Assembly: GCF_002374315.1 (NCBI RefSeq)
Contig: NZ_NWUX01000001.1
Location: 596,683 to 660,682 of the forward strand
DNA length: 64,000 nucleotides
DNA from: Vreelandella nigrificans
Lineage (GTDB): Bacteria > Pseudomonadota > Gammaproteobacteria > Pseudomonadales > Halomonadaceae
Direction of reading: 5' to 3'
The notes beneath the pieces were generated by a model that was not told where the DNA came from, searched no databases, and saw only the letters and a program-made list of their open reading frames with translations. This document shows positions 54,395 through 63,928 of the stretch, piece after piece (the stretch's first letter is position 1; the number at the start of each line of letters is the position of its first letter). Made by a program: the position numbers and the translations under genes.

Positions 54395-56844
54395 TCGTAC
54401 ACGCCGCTGCTACGCTTAGCTTTGGCTGTAGCATTTGCCGTTAGCGGGTCCTCAGGCCAGGGGTGCTTAGGGTAGCGTCCGCGCATTTCCTTACGCACCT
54501 CTGGATAGCCATTTAGCCAAAAACTACGCAGGTCCTGGGTAATCTGAAGGGGTCTTCTAGCTGGCGATAAAAGGTGGACCATAACCGGCGCCCGCCCATC
54601 GACAATAGTAGGTGTGTCCTGCCAACCAAATGCTTCTTGTAGTTTTAGCGCTAGTATTGGCGGCCGCCCTTCTAAACAAGGAGCATAATCAACAGCGGCT
54701 TGATTACCACTGGGTACTGTCAGTGAAGGTGGTGTTAATCGTTCAAAAACCTTCTGCTCATCCCAGCTCAAAGTGGCTAACAGGTAGCTATGGAACGGCA
54801 TTTTCTCCAGTTGAATTAAGCGCGTTACCCCCACAACATAGGGAGCTAACCAAGTATCAAACGTTTCTACGAGCACCTGTGCAGACCAATCCGGCCATTT
54901 GCCTGGAAAAATATTGTTAAGCAGCGCCATACGCCCCTGCAACTGCCGAATTTTATCGCTGAACAAAGGCTCAGGTCGTTGCTTAAAGGCGCTGAGCAGC
55001 GCCTGCTTAACGGCTTCAGCAGGAAGTGACGCCAACGGGCGTGAGGCTAATACCAGTTCAGCGTGGCGTTGAACGGTTTCTCCTATAAGCTTCCCCTGAG
55101 TATCTGACCAAGTAATCAGCTCCTCCCACTGCCTAATTGCTGGGTAAAGCTCTACCAATGCAGCCAACGAAATAGGCTCGGCCAAGTAAATGGACGTCTC
55201 GCTGGAAGCACTCTCAATGCTAACTGCAACAAGGTAAGAGACATTCATCAACGGGTGGCTAATTGGTAACGTAGCAGTTTTACCATTAGCCAGTTTGAAG
55301 CGGCCTGGGGTAATAAGCTGTCCAACACGATCTGGATACGCCAGCGCTAGTAGTGCTCCCAGTGGCTGATAGGACATATCCTGAGAGAGCTCCGCACCCG
55401 CTATGCTGGTCAAACGCCTCGCTTCCCTATACCAATGGGGATGCTGCGCAGGCTGGCTAACACGCTGCACCAAGGCATCACGGAGCGAGCCGCTGACACG
55501 CTCTCTACTTTCCAGCAAGGCAGCAAGAGCGCAGGCTAGTGCCATAGCATTGAGTGATTCGGCCCTGGCTAGCATCACCGCCAATCGAGGTTCAAGTGGC
55601 CAACGCACACTTTTCTTACCGAGAGGCGTTAGCAGACCTTTTGAGTCAAGGATGCCTAGTTGGTGCAGTAACGCCTGGCCACTTTGCCAGGCACCTTTAG
55701 GTGGGGGAGAAACCCATGACAGCTCATTTGGGGAGCGAGCTCCCCATAGGGCAAGCTCAAGCGCTAACTTGGACAAATCGGCCTGCGCTATTTCAGGTTC
55801 GCCATGGGCCACTAATGGTTGCTCTTGCGACCATAACCTATAACAGGTACCTGGCTGTTGGCGCCCTGCTCGTCCGCGGCGCTGGTCGGCACTGGCGCGA
55901 TTAACCCGGCGAGTAGTTAACTGGGTAAGTCCAGTCCGCGGCTGGAAGCACGGCACGCGCTCCAAGCCAGCGTCAATCACCACATTGACACCATCAACCG
56001 TGACGCTTGATTCGGCAATGGCCGTTGACACAATCACGCGCTGACGTACTGTATGAGACGCTAATGCTGCCTGCTGAGCTTCGATAGGCATACTGCCGTG
56101 TAGTGCTCGCACTTCGATGTCCAAAGTACTGCGGCCCAACACCGACACTAATCGAGAAATCTCCGCTACTCCTGGAAGAATAATTAGCACATCATCGGTA
56201 TCCTCCCTCTCTAACGCCTCGCATAGAACACGGTAGGTAGCCACTTCTAATGTTTCGCCACCACTTGCAGGCCGATACAACGTTTCAACAGGGTACTCAC
56301 GCCCAGTACTCTCTATGACTGGGACATCATCTCCTAGAATGTTTTTCACAGCAGCGACATCCATCGTGGCGGACATCACGATAAGCCGTAAATCATCCCT
56401 AACGCTCTGCTGAATATCCAGCGACAGTGCCAGTCCTAAGTCTGCTTCAATGCTACGCTCATGGAACTCATCGAAAATAATACCCGCGACACCTTCTAAT
56501 AACGGGTCATCCTGCAGCATTCGGGTTAGTACACCTTGGGTCACTACCTCCAGTCGTGTTTCAGGACCTACCTTGCTGTCTCCCCGCATACGGTAACCCA
56601 CCGTTTTGCCGACCGGCTCATTAAGCTGTTTAGCCATATAGCCTGCTGCTAAGCGTGCAGCTACCCGGCGAGGTTCTAGCAGCAATAGCTTATGGCCTTG
56701 TGCCCACGAACTATTAAGCAAATCAAGCGGCACACGAGTCGTTTTACCTGCCCCCGGCTGGGCTATTAAGATGAGCCGGTGGTGGGTGCCCAATGCGACT
56801 TGTATCGGGGCAAGATGTTGCTCGATAGGAAGCGTAGACATCAT
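54391..56844 (-). CDS. hrpB: ATP-dependent helicase HrpB
   Basis: DEAH-type RNA helicase of 817 residues. Motifs: I AQPGAGKTT (near 28-36), II DEFH in GIIFDEFHERS, III SATMD, VI GRAGRQQPG, and the C-terminal HrpB-specific region. E. coli HrpB has 809 residues. Its start codon overlaps the stop of the TetR-type regulator gene (ATGA), so both may share a transcript. Its cellular role is unclear even in E. coli. Confidence 0.93.
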   Translation of the reverse strand: MMSTLPIEQHLAPIQVALGTHHRLILIAQPGAGKTTRVPLDLLNSSWAQGHKLLLLEPRRVAARLAAGYMAKQLNEPVGKTVGYRMRGDSKVGPETRLEVVTQGVLTRMLQDDPLLEGVAGIIFDEFHERSIEADLGLALSLDIQQSVRDDLRLIVMSATMDVAAVKNILGDDVPVIESTGREYPVETLYRPASGGETLEVATYRVLCEALEREDTDDVLIILPGVAEISRLVSVLGRSTLDIEVRALHGSMPIEAQQAALASHTVRQRVIVSTAIAESSVTVDGVNVVIDAGLERVPCFQPRTGLTQLTTRRVNRASADQRRGRAGRQQPGTCYRLWSQEQPLVAHGEPEIAQADLSKLALELALWGARSPNELSWVSPPPKGAWQSGQALLHQLGILDSKGLLTPLGKKSVRWPLEPRLAVMLARAESLNAMALACALAALLESRERVSGSLRDALVQRVSQPAQHPHWYREARRLTSIAGAELSQDMSYQPLGALLALAYPDRVGQLITPGRFKLANGKTATLPISHPLMNVSYLVAVSIESASSETSIYLAEPISLAALVELYPAIRQWEELITWSDTQGKLIGETVQRHAELVLASRPLASLPAEAVKQALLSAFKQRPEPLFSDKIRQLQGRMALLNNIFPGKWPDWSAQVLVETFDTWLAPYVVGVTRLIQLEKMPFHSYLLATLSWDEQKVFERLTPPSLTVPSGNQAAVDYAPCLEGRPPILALKLQEAFGWQDTPTIVDGRAPVMVHLLSPARRPLQITQDLRSFWLNGYPEVRKEMRGRYPKHPWPEDPLTANATAKAKRSSGVYD

Positions 56845-57506
56845 TGGTTTAGAGGTGCGTCACCAAGCTGGCGCGGCTGAGAAATACCGCACCCTTTTAA
56901 GATTACGTGTTCAAGAAATTGGCAAATGGACTCGAAATCTGCTTCGCTCAATGCCTGTGTTCCCAAAATCCCACTTACTTGAGCACTATATTCAGTGTAG
57001 TGCTGGGTAGACGACCAGATCAGAAAAATAAGCCACCGTGGATCAACGTCATCCATTTTCCCCTGGGCTGACCATTGGCGGATAATCGCTGCACGGGAGG
57101 TAACCCACTCCTTTAACTCACCGGACAGATAGTCATTTAAGAAAGGTGCACCAGCCAAAATTTCGGCGGCAAATAATTTTGAGCCTTCAGGGTAGCGCTG
57201 CCCAAGTACCATTTTGGTACGAATAAAATCACTAAGTACCTGCCCAGGATCGCTCTCCGGCGTAATATCTTCGAGCACCGCATTCCAGCGGCTCATCATC
57301 CGATTAAGCAGACGTACGTACAGCGCCTGTTTATTCCCCATGTAATAGAGAATGTTTGCCTTGGGAAGGCCTGCTCGGTCAGCAATTGCTTGCAGACTGG
57401 CACCACGATAACCATGTTGTGAAAACACCTGTTCAGCCGCGCTCAGTATGCTCTGTTCAATACGATCTCTGCTGGCATTTTCATGATTAGCGGTATCAGC
57501 CATCAT
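56841..57506 (-). CDS. TetR/AcrR-family regulator, RutR-like
   Basis: DNA-binding dimer of 221 residues with an N-terminal TetR HTH (QSILSAAEQVFSQHGYRGAS, then AIADRAGLPKANILYYMGNK) and a C-terminal domain highly like RutR: RYPEGSKLFAAEILAGAPFL and LIFLIWSSTQHYTEYSAQV match E. coli RutR segments. RutR controls pyrimidine and purine degradation genes in response to uracil or thymine. Start at 57506 has AAGGAG eight bases upstream; a start at 57530 would precede it. It is divergent from xdhA, and a RutR-type palindrome lies in the shared upstream region, so it probably regulates the xdh-guaD operon. Confidence 0.85.
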   Translation of the reverse strand: MMADTANHENASRDRIEQSILSAAEQVFSQHGYRGASLQAIADRAGLPKANILYYMGNKQALYVRLLNRMMSRWNAVLEDITPESDPGQVLSDFIRTKMVLGQRYPEGSKLFAAEILAGAPFLNDYLSGELKEWVTSRAAIIRQWSAQGKMDDVDPRWLIFLIWSSTQHYTEYSAQVSGILGTQALSEADFESICQFLEHVILKGCGISQPRQLGDAPLNQ

Positions 57507-57686
57507 TAAGTAAGCTCCTTTAATAAGCAACGCTCATTGCGTGTCTTGGGTACTTCTGTGATCAGTATGTCGCCACCAGGGTGAATTAACGCTGCAAAAA
57601 GGGGCGCACTGGTATTAATCGCACTATCAAAGTGCAGCAAACAAAGTCTTGCAAGGCGCGTCATTTTGTTCCAAGCTCAAACACAC

Positions 57687-57702
57687 TTGACCGATCGGTC
57701 AG
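57687..57702 (+). promoter_or_regulatory. RutR-type operator upstream of xdhA
   Basis: TTGACCGATCGGTCAG contains a perfect 14-bp palindrome (57688-57701). It fits the E. coli RutR box TTGACCAnnTGGTCAA at both TTGACC/GGTCA half-sites, differing at the central A/T pair (G and C) and the last base. It lies 22 bases before the xdhA start codon, a repressor-like position, and 180 bases from the divergent RutR-like gene. Confidence 0.75.
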
Positions 57703-57724
57703 AATAATCATAACGGAGTTTGGC

Positions 57725-59197
57725 ATGGCTACGATTGAGTTTCTGCTCAACGGCACCCCCAAGCAGTGCAATGTCACCCCTGATACCAGCATTCTAACGC
57801 TGTTACGTGACCTTTTGGGGACCACTGGCACGAAAGAGGGTTGCGCATCCGGGGACTGCGGCGCTTGCACAGTGGCAATTAACAATTCAAGTGATCCGCA
57901 GGGCGGTTTTTTAAGCGTTAACGCCTGCATCACACCTGCCCATCAGTTGCATGGCCAACATCTGGTTACAGTTGAAGGGCTAGCCACTGAAGGCAAGCTG
58001 CATCCTGCCCAGCAGGCAATGATTGAGTGTCACGGTAGCCAGTGCGGTTTCTGCACACCGGGTATCGTCATGTCGCTTTTTACGCTGCATACCACTCAAC
58101 AGCAACGTTCAGCTCCCCTAACGCCTGCCAGGCTTGAAGCTGCTCTCGGTGGAAACCTTTGCCGCTGCACAGGCTATCGCCCAATCCGCGATGCTGCATT
58201 AAGCATGCAGAATATCCAGTGGCAGCCTCCACAGTGGTTTAATGCCACCCTAACCAACTGCGCTCCTCTTGCCACAGCCTCTCTCGCCATACCAGAATCG
58301 ACCGCCAGCGATGCACCGCTATTTGCCCAACCGACAACGCTTGTCGAGCTGACCAATATGCGCAGTCGCTACCCTAACGCTCGACTGGTCGCAGGAGCAA
58401 CAGATTTATGGCTGGAAAGCACCCAGCGTCTTACCGCTTTAAATCAGCTGATTGACGTCTCCCGGGTAATCGAAATGGGCCAGATCGAGTCTGCGTCCTT
58501 CCAAGAACAACCTGGTTGGTGGGTTGGGTCGGGAGTCACTTATTCGCAGCTTGAGCCCTTGTTCGACAGCCACTTCCCTGCCTTTGCACATTTGCTTCAT
58601 CGGCTGGGCTCTCAACAAGTACGCAATAGAGGAACTATTGGCGGCAACATTGCTAACGCGTCACCAATTGGCGATACACCACCAGTGTTACTCGCGCTCG
58701 ATGCTTGGCTAGAGCTAGCTAGCGATACTGGCGTACGCCAGATTCCCTTAAGTGCGTTTTTTATCGACTACAAAAAAACTGACCTTGCTAACGACGAGGT
58801 TATCAGCAGGATATTCATTCCACAATTATCGGATACGGTCTCGCTACGAGTCTGGAAGCTTTCCAAACGGCGTGAAGATGATATTTCTGCTGTACTGGGG
58901 GCCTTCTGTTACCGGTTGGAAAATGGCGTTATGCGGGATGTCCGCATTGCCTTTGGTGGCATGGCCGCCACGCCCAAGCGAGCCTATGGCACCGAAGCCG
59001 CCTTAGAAGGCATTTCCCCTTCAAGAGCCAGCTTTCAAGCAGCACAGCAAGCGCTAGCCGACGAGTTCTCGCCCATGAGTGATGTTCGTGGTAGCCAGCA
59101 CTATCGTCAACAGGTCGCCCTGAACCTGCTCGAACGCCTCTATTTAACGCTCTCGGTTCCGAATCAGGAGGTAATGCTCCATGCGTACGCTCACTAA
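57725..59197 (+). CDS. xdhA: Xanthine dehydrogenase small subunit (2Fe-2S and FAD)
   Basis: Passes electrons from the molybdenum centre via two iron-sulfur clusters to FAD. The 490-residue protein has the plant-type 2Fe-2S domain (EGCASGDCGACTVAI, then Cys in SVNACIT), the second cluster CGFCTPG with GNLCRCTGYRPI, and an FAD-binding domain from about residue 200 with RNRGTIGGNIANASPIGD. The start at 57725 has GGAG six bases upstream; a longer frame from 57632 lacks support. It overlaps xdhB by 17 bases. Confidence 0.95.
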   Translation: MATIEFLLNGTPKQCNVTPDTSILTLLRDLLGTTGTKEGCASGDCGACTVAINNSSDPQGGFLSVNACITPAHQLHGQHLVTVEGLATEGKLHPAQQAMIECHGSQCGFCTPGIVMSLFTLHTTQQQRSAPLTPARLEAALGGNLCRCTGYRPIRDAALSMQNIQWQPPQWFNATLTNCAPLATASLAIPESTASDAPLFAQPTTLVELTNMRSRYPNARLVAGATDLWLESTQRLTALNQLIDVSRVIEMGQIESASFQEQPGWWVGSGVTYSQLEPLFDSHFPAFAHLLHRLGSQQVRNRGTIGGNIANASPIGDTPPVLLALDAWLELASDTGVRQIPLSAFFIDYKKTDLANDEVISRIFIPQLSDTVSLRVWKLSKRREDDISAVLGAFCYRLENGVMRDVRIAFGGMAATPKRAYGTEAALEGISPSRASFQAAQQALADEFSPMSDVRGSQHYRQQVALNLLERLYLTLSVPNQEVMLHAYAH

Positions 59198-61604
59198 GCT
59201 TGATAGCGATAGCAGCCGTGCCCGCCGCGAATTGCATGACTATATTCAAGGCGCTAGTCCGCTGGCCCGCCACACAGTTGATAGTAATGGGCAATGTCAC
59301 GCCGGTGCCTCAAGCTTTCATGAAAGCGCTGAAAAGCATGTTACCGGAAAAGCCGCTTACGTTGATGACATCAAAACACCCACAGATGCATTACATGTCG
59401 CCCTGGGGCTATCACCTGTTGCTCACGGTGTGCTGACAAAACTTGAGCTTGATAAGGTAAAAAAGGCGCCTGGCGTTATCGATGTGATTACATTTCACGA
59501 TGTACCAGGACATACAGACATTGGCCCGGTATTCCCCGGTGACCCTCTTTTCGTTGACCAGGAAATTAGCTACGCAGGCCAATGTATCTTCGCTGTGGCC
59601 GCTACATCGTTACAGGCTGCTCGTCGAGCCGTTACGCTTGCCAAGCTGCATATTGATGAACAACCAGCAAGCCTGGATCCTGTCGCTGCTGCCGAGCGTA
59701 AAGAGGTAGTCCGCCCCACTCATGTACAGCAACGCGGTGACTGGCAGGAAGTACTGCGCACAGCAGAGCAAATAATTGAAGGTGAGCTATTCATTGGCGG
59801 GCAAGAGCACTTCTACCTTGAGGGGCAGGCGTGCATCGTATTGCCAACAGAAGACGAGGGGGTCATGGTATACACCTCCAATCAGCACCCCAGCGAAACT
59901 CAAAAGCTTGTTGCCGAAGTACTCGGCATCCCGTTTCACGCAGTCACTGTTGAAGTACGCCGTATGGGTGGTGGATTTGGAGGCAAGGAAACTCAAGCGT
60001 CCCCCTGGGCCTGTATTGCTGCACTCATTGCCCGCCGAACAGGCAGAGCAACCCGGCTACGTCTACCGCGCAGCGAGGATATGCGCGCCACCGGCAAGCG
60101 CCACCCTTTCCATAACCGCTACCAGCTGGCTATTGATACTAAAGGTGTTATCCAAGGCGGTGATATTACAGTTATTGGCGACTGTGGATATTCACCCGAT
60201 CTTTCCGACGCTATTGTCGATCGCGCAATGTTTCACGCGGATAATGCGTACTCACTGGGTAGTGCGCGTGTGACTGGCCATCGCGCCAAAACCCACACAG
60301 CATCAAATACTGCTTTCCGCGGCTTTGGTGGTCCCCAGGGAATGATGATCATCGAAGCTGCGATGGATGACATAGCCCGTCAGATTGGTGAAGATCCACT
60401 GACGGTGCGTAAACGTAACTTCTACCGCGATGGGCGCGACGTCACCCATTACGGTCAGCGAGTTGACCAACGACAGTTGCTCCATACACTGGTTGAAACG
60501 CTAGAAAGCGACAGTGATTACTGGGCACGGCGTAAAGCCATCATTCAATATAACGCCAACAGCCCCATTATTAAAAAAGGACTAGCGCTCACCCCAGTTA
60601 AATTTGGGATTTCATTTACCGCCAAGCACCTGAATCAAGCGGGTGCTCTGCTCCATGTGTATACCGATGGCAGCATCATGATTAATCATGGCGGAACGGA
60701 AATGGGCCAGGGGTTACATACTAAAGTTTGCCAAGTAGTTGCACGGGAGCTGGGGTTGGACTTAAACAGCGTACGTATTAGCGCAACCCGCACAGATAAG
60801 ATTCCCAACACCTCCCCCACTGCCGCTTCTAGCGGCGCTGACCTCAATGGCATGGCCGCACGAGATGCTGCGAGAAAACTGCGTGAGCGACTTTTTGACT
60901 TTGCAGCCAAACACTTTGCACAAGGCCTAGATCGTGAAGGCATGCGCCTGGAAGGGGGTATGCTGATAGCAGGCATTGGAGAAAGTGAGCAAAGGATTTC
61001 CTGGGGTGAGCTAGTACAAACGGCATACCTCAATCGTATATCCTTGTCAGAAAAAGGCTTCTATGCCACGCCACTTATTCACTATGATCGTTCAATCGGC
61101 CAAGGTCGCCCCTTTTACTACTATGCGTTTGGTGCAGCAATTGCAGAAGTTAGTGTTGATACCTTAAGTGGTGAATACCAAGTCGACCAAGTCGATATAC
61201 TGCATGATGTTGGCGATTCTCTTAACCCCGCGATTGATATTGGCCAAGTAGAAGGCGGCTTCATCCAGGGAATGGGCTGGCTAACCAGTGAAGAGCTCAG
61301 ATGGAACGATAATGGCGTACTGATCAGCGATGGGCCTGCCACTTATAAAATTCCTACGTTTGGCGACCTTCCCCCGATCTTTAACGTCGCGCTATTGGAA
61401 GGCCACCCCAACTCAATGGCAAGTCTCTACCGCTCAAAAGCAGTAGGCGAACCGCCTTTTATGCTAGGCATTTGCGTATGGTCAGCGTTGCGTGATGCAC
61501 TGGCAAGTTTAACTAACTATCAAACATCGCCCCATCTCGACACTCCGGCTACGCCCGAGCGCGTCATGCTAGCGGCCAATGCACTAAGAGAGAAAGCACT
61601 GTGA
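59181..61604 (+). CDS. xdhB: Xanthine dehydrogenase large subunit (molybdopterin-binding)
   Basis: Oxidises hypoxanthine to xanthine and xanthine to urate at a molybdenum cofactor. The 807-residue protein has the N-terminal aldehyde-oxidase-like part (KHVTGKAAYVDDI), molybdopterin segments GGGFGGKE near 268, FRGFGGPQGM near 378 and GTEMGQGLHTK near 507, and the catalytic glutamate in VGEPPFMLG near 757. AGGAGG precedes the ATG, which overlaps xdhA. xdhC follows with overlapping GTGA. Confidence 0.95.
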   Translation: MRTLTKLDSDSSRARRELHDYIQGASPLARHTVDSNGQCHAGASSFHESAEKHVTGKAAYVDDIKTPTDALHVALGLSPVAHGVLTKLELDKVKKAPGVIDVITFHDVPGHTDIGPVFPGDPLFVDQEISYAGQCIFAVAATSLQAARRAVTLAKLHIDEQPASLDPVAAAERKEVVRPTHVQQRGDWQEVLRTAEQIIEGELFIGGQEHFYLEGQACIVLPTEDEGVMVYTSNQHPSETQKLVAEVLGIPFHAVTVEVRRMGGGFGGKETQASPWACIAALIARRTGRATRLRLPRSEDMRATGKRHPFHNRYQLAIDTKGVIQGGDITVIGDCGYSPDLSDAIVDRAMFHADNAYSLGSARVTGHRAKTHTASNTAFRGFGGPQGMMIIEAAMDDIARQIGEDPLTVRKRNFYRDGRDVTHYGQRVDQRQLLHTLVETLESDSDYWARRKAIIQYNANSPIIKKGLALTPVKFGISFTAKHLNQAGALLHVYTDGSIMINHGGTEMGQGLHTKVCQVVARELGLDLNSVRISATRTDKIPNTSPTAASSGADLNGMAARDAARKLRERLFDFAAKHFAQGLDREGMRLEGGMLIAGIGESEQRISWGELVQTAYLNRISLSEKGFYATPLIHYDRSIGQGRPFYYYAFGAAIAEVSVDTLSGEYQVDQVDILHDVGDSLNPAIDIGQVEGGFIQGMGWLTSEELRWNDNGVLISDGPATYKIPTFGDLPPIFNVALLEGHPNSMASLYRSKAVGEPPFMLGICVWSALRDALASLTNYQTSPHLDTPATPERVMLAANALREKAL

Positions 61605-62476
61605 GTGATGCCCAAGCCCCCGAAACCTGGCATGCAGCGCTACATCGCCTACAGCGTGCTGGTACCCCTCATGTTCTAGCCACCCAGGTAACGAGCGCAG
61701 GCTCAACGCCTCGTGAGCCCGGGGCACGAATGGTAATTACCAACGATGCCACCTTCGATACATTGGGCGGAGGTACTTTTGAGTGGCAAACTATTGCCGC
61801 AGCACGCGCACAGCTAAAAGAACAGCGTTACGGTTTCAGCTTAGAGGCCTTTTCTTTAGGTGGGCGAAGTGGGCAGTGCTGTGGCGGCTTCGTAAACATC
61901 CTATTGGAAGCCTTTCCAGGCGCTTCCACTCATGTGGCTGTTTTTGGTGCCGGCCACGTGGGGCAGGAAATTGTGAAGCTAAGTGTCCCGCTACCTTGGC
62001 AATTGCATTGGTATGATAGCCGCCGCAATGTTTTTAATGAACATGATCGCCAGCAGCCAAGGCTTAGCTGCCATGAGCTGCATAGTGCAAAAGAAAACAC
62101 CTCTGAATTGCCACCCAATACCCATGCACTGGTTTTAACCCATAATCATGATGAAGATTATGCGCTTATCACAGCGCTTATCGAGCGTGATGACCTAGCC
62201 TCTATTGGCCTAATTGGTTCTGACAGCAAATGGGCTAGCTTTCAAGGGCGCCTTAAACGGGATGGTTATTCCACAGAACAAATTGAGCGAGTGCGAAGCC
62301 CCATCGGTCGCATTCATACGACGAAACTTAGCAATAAAACCCCCTACGCTATTGCGCTAACAGTGGTGACAGAGCTGCTATGGCTAACTGATACGCCCTC
62401 ACCTCCCGATACACGTGGACTTGAACCCCAGGCGTTGCGAACGCTATTTGACGACTCTCCGACTACCATGAGCTAA
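61601..62476 (+). CDS. xdhC: Xanthine dehydrogenase accessory protein XdhC
   Basis: Binds molybdenum cofactor and inserts its sulfurated form into XdhB. The 291-residue protein has an N-terminal XdhC/CoxI domain (VTSAGSTPREPGARM, then GGGTFEWQ and a GQCCGG cysteine pair) and a C-terminal Rossmann-like domain (VAVFGAGHVGQE). GTG start overlaps the xdhB stop codon. guaD begins one base after its stop. Confidence 0.92.
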   Translation: MSDAQAPETWHAALHRLQRAGTPHVLATQVTSAGSTPREPGARMVITNDATFDTLGGGTFEWQTIAAARAQLKEQRYGFSLEAFSLGGRSGQCCGGFVNILLEAFPGASTHVAVFGAGHVGQEIVKLSVPLPWQLHWYDSRRNVFNEHDRQQPRLSCHELHSAKENTSELPPNTHALVLTHNHDEDYALITALIERDDLASIGLIGSDSKWASFQGRLKRDGYSTEQIERVRSPIGRIHTTKLSNKTPYAIALTVVTELLWLTDTPSPPDTRGLEPQALRTLFDDSPTTMS

Positions 62477-62477
62477 T

Positions 62478-63800
62478 ATGACTTCCTCTACTGATACACT
62501 TATTCGTGCTGAATTGGTTAGCTTTTCACGCGACCCTGGTGATGGCGACATGCCTCAGCCTGGCAGCTTAGAGCACTATGGTGATGGTTTACTTTGGCTA
62601 AAAGGCCAACATATTCATGCAGTAGGCCATTTCTCCGAGCTATCGCTATCATTACCTGAAGGCATTCCTGTATATGATTATCGTGACAAGCTCATCATGC
62701 CGGGATTTATCGACACCCATGTACACTATGTACAGTTAGATATCATGGCCTCGTATGGGCGCCAATTGCTGGATTGGTTAAATGACTACACCTTCCCTGA
62801 AGAGTGTCGCTTTGCCAATCATGCCCATGCGGAAGCCTTGTCGAACGCCTTCCTTGATGAGATGCTGAGAGCTGGAACGACCACTGCCCAAGTATTTGGA
62901 TCTAGCCACCCAGTGTCCGTTGATGCCTTTTTTAGTGCATGTAAGAGCAGACAGTTACGCATGTTGGTTGGCAAAGTATTAATGGATCGCAACGCCCCTG
63001 ATGCGCTACTTGATGGTGCAACAGGTATCGCCGATACCGAACGCCTAATAGCGGATTGGCACGGGAAGCAACGGCTCGGTTACAGTGTCACCCCTCGTTT
63101 TGCACCGACCTCAACCAAAATACAAATGGATGCAGCTGGCGCTTTACTGCGCAACGAGCCTACCCTGTGGCTGCAAACTCACTTAGCGGAAAACAGTGGT
63201 GAGCTAGATTGGGTAGCAGAACTATTTCCAGGCAGCCGGGATTATTTATCTGTCTATGAAGACGCAGGTTTAGTTGGCCCTCGCAGTACCTTTGCACACG
63301 GCATTCATTTAAATAACGATATGCGCAAACGGCTAGCGGAGCGTGGTGCTAATATTGCGTTTTGCCCTAGTTCCAATCTATTTCTCGGCAGCGGTTTATT
63401 CGACCGAGCAGCCGCTAAGCAGACCGGCATGGCATTTACATTTGCCAGCGATATCGGTGCAGGCACCGATTTATCGGGCTTTGGCACTCTCAAGGCTGCC
63501 TACCAGGTAGGCCAACTAGGCGGACAACCACTTACCGCATGGCAAGGCTTTTATGGTTTAACCATGGGGAACGCAAAAGCACTTTCCCTGGATAACCATA
63601 TCGGCCAATTAGCACCTAGCCTTGAAGCAGACTTTGTGGTGATTGACCCACAGGCAACATCGCTACTCTCCCGGCGTATCAGCCACTGCACAACTCTTGG
63701 AGAGCGGTTGTTTGCACTGATGATGCTAGCAGATGACCGAGCCATCTATGAAACCTGGGCTGGTGGACGATGCCAACACCGGAGGGATCGCTCGCAGTAA
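62478..63800 (+). CDS. guaD: Guanine deaminase
   Basis: Zinc-dependent amidohydrolase converting guanine to xanthine, the substrate of the dehydrogenase encoded upstream. The 440-residue protein has PGFIDTHVHYVQLDIMASYG with the HxH metal site (near 80-82), the binding segment LQTHLAEN (His near 237), FAHGIHL (His near 274) and the catalytic aspartate in FASDIGAGTD. It is the last gene of the purine operon and is followed by the shared terminator. Confidence 0.95.
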   Translation: MTSSTDTLIRAELVSFSRDPGDGDMPQPGSLEHYGDGLLWLKGQHIHAVGHFSELSLSLPEGIPVYDYRDKLIMPGFIDTHVHYVQLDIMASYGRQLLDWLNDYTFPEECRFANHAHAEALSNAFLDEMLRAGTTTAQVFGSSHPVSVDAFFSACKSRQLRMLVGKVLMDRNAPDALLDGATGIADTERLIADWHGKQRLGYSVTPRFAPTSTKIQMDAAGALLRNEPTLWLQTHLAENSGELDWVAELFPGSRDYLSVYEDAGLVGPRSTFAHGIHLNNDMRKRLAERGANIAFCPSSNLFLGSGLFDRAAAKQTGMAFTFASDIGAGTDLSGFGTLKAAYQVGQLGGQPLTAWQGFYGLTMGNAKALSLDNHIGQLAPSLEADFVVIDPQATSLLSRRISHCTTLGERLFALMMLADDRAIYETWAGGRCQHRRDRSQ

Positions 63801-63884
63801 GAAGCCTTTAGGCACAAAACAATCCTCCAAATAGTCAGCCCTGGGGGATGTTTACTAAAAACTTACAGCGAACTGACGCCCAAC

Positions 63885-63919
63885 AAAAAACCCCAGTTCC
63901 TGTTGGAACTGGGGTTTTT
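63885..63919. terminator. Bidirectional terminator between guaD and the rRNA operon
   Basis: Perfect 10-bp stem (CCCCAGTTCC / GGAACTGGGG) with a TGTT loop, preceded by six A and followed by five T residues, so it can end both guaD (plus) and the 5S-ended rRNA transcript (minus). Confidence 0.9.
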
Positions 63920-63928
63920 CTTAATAAG

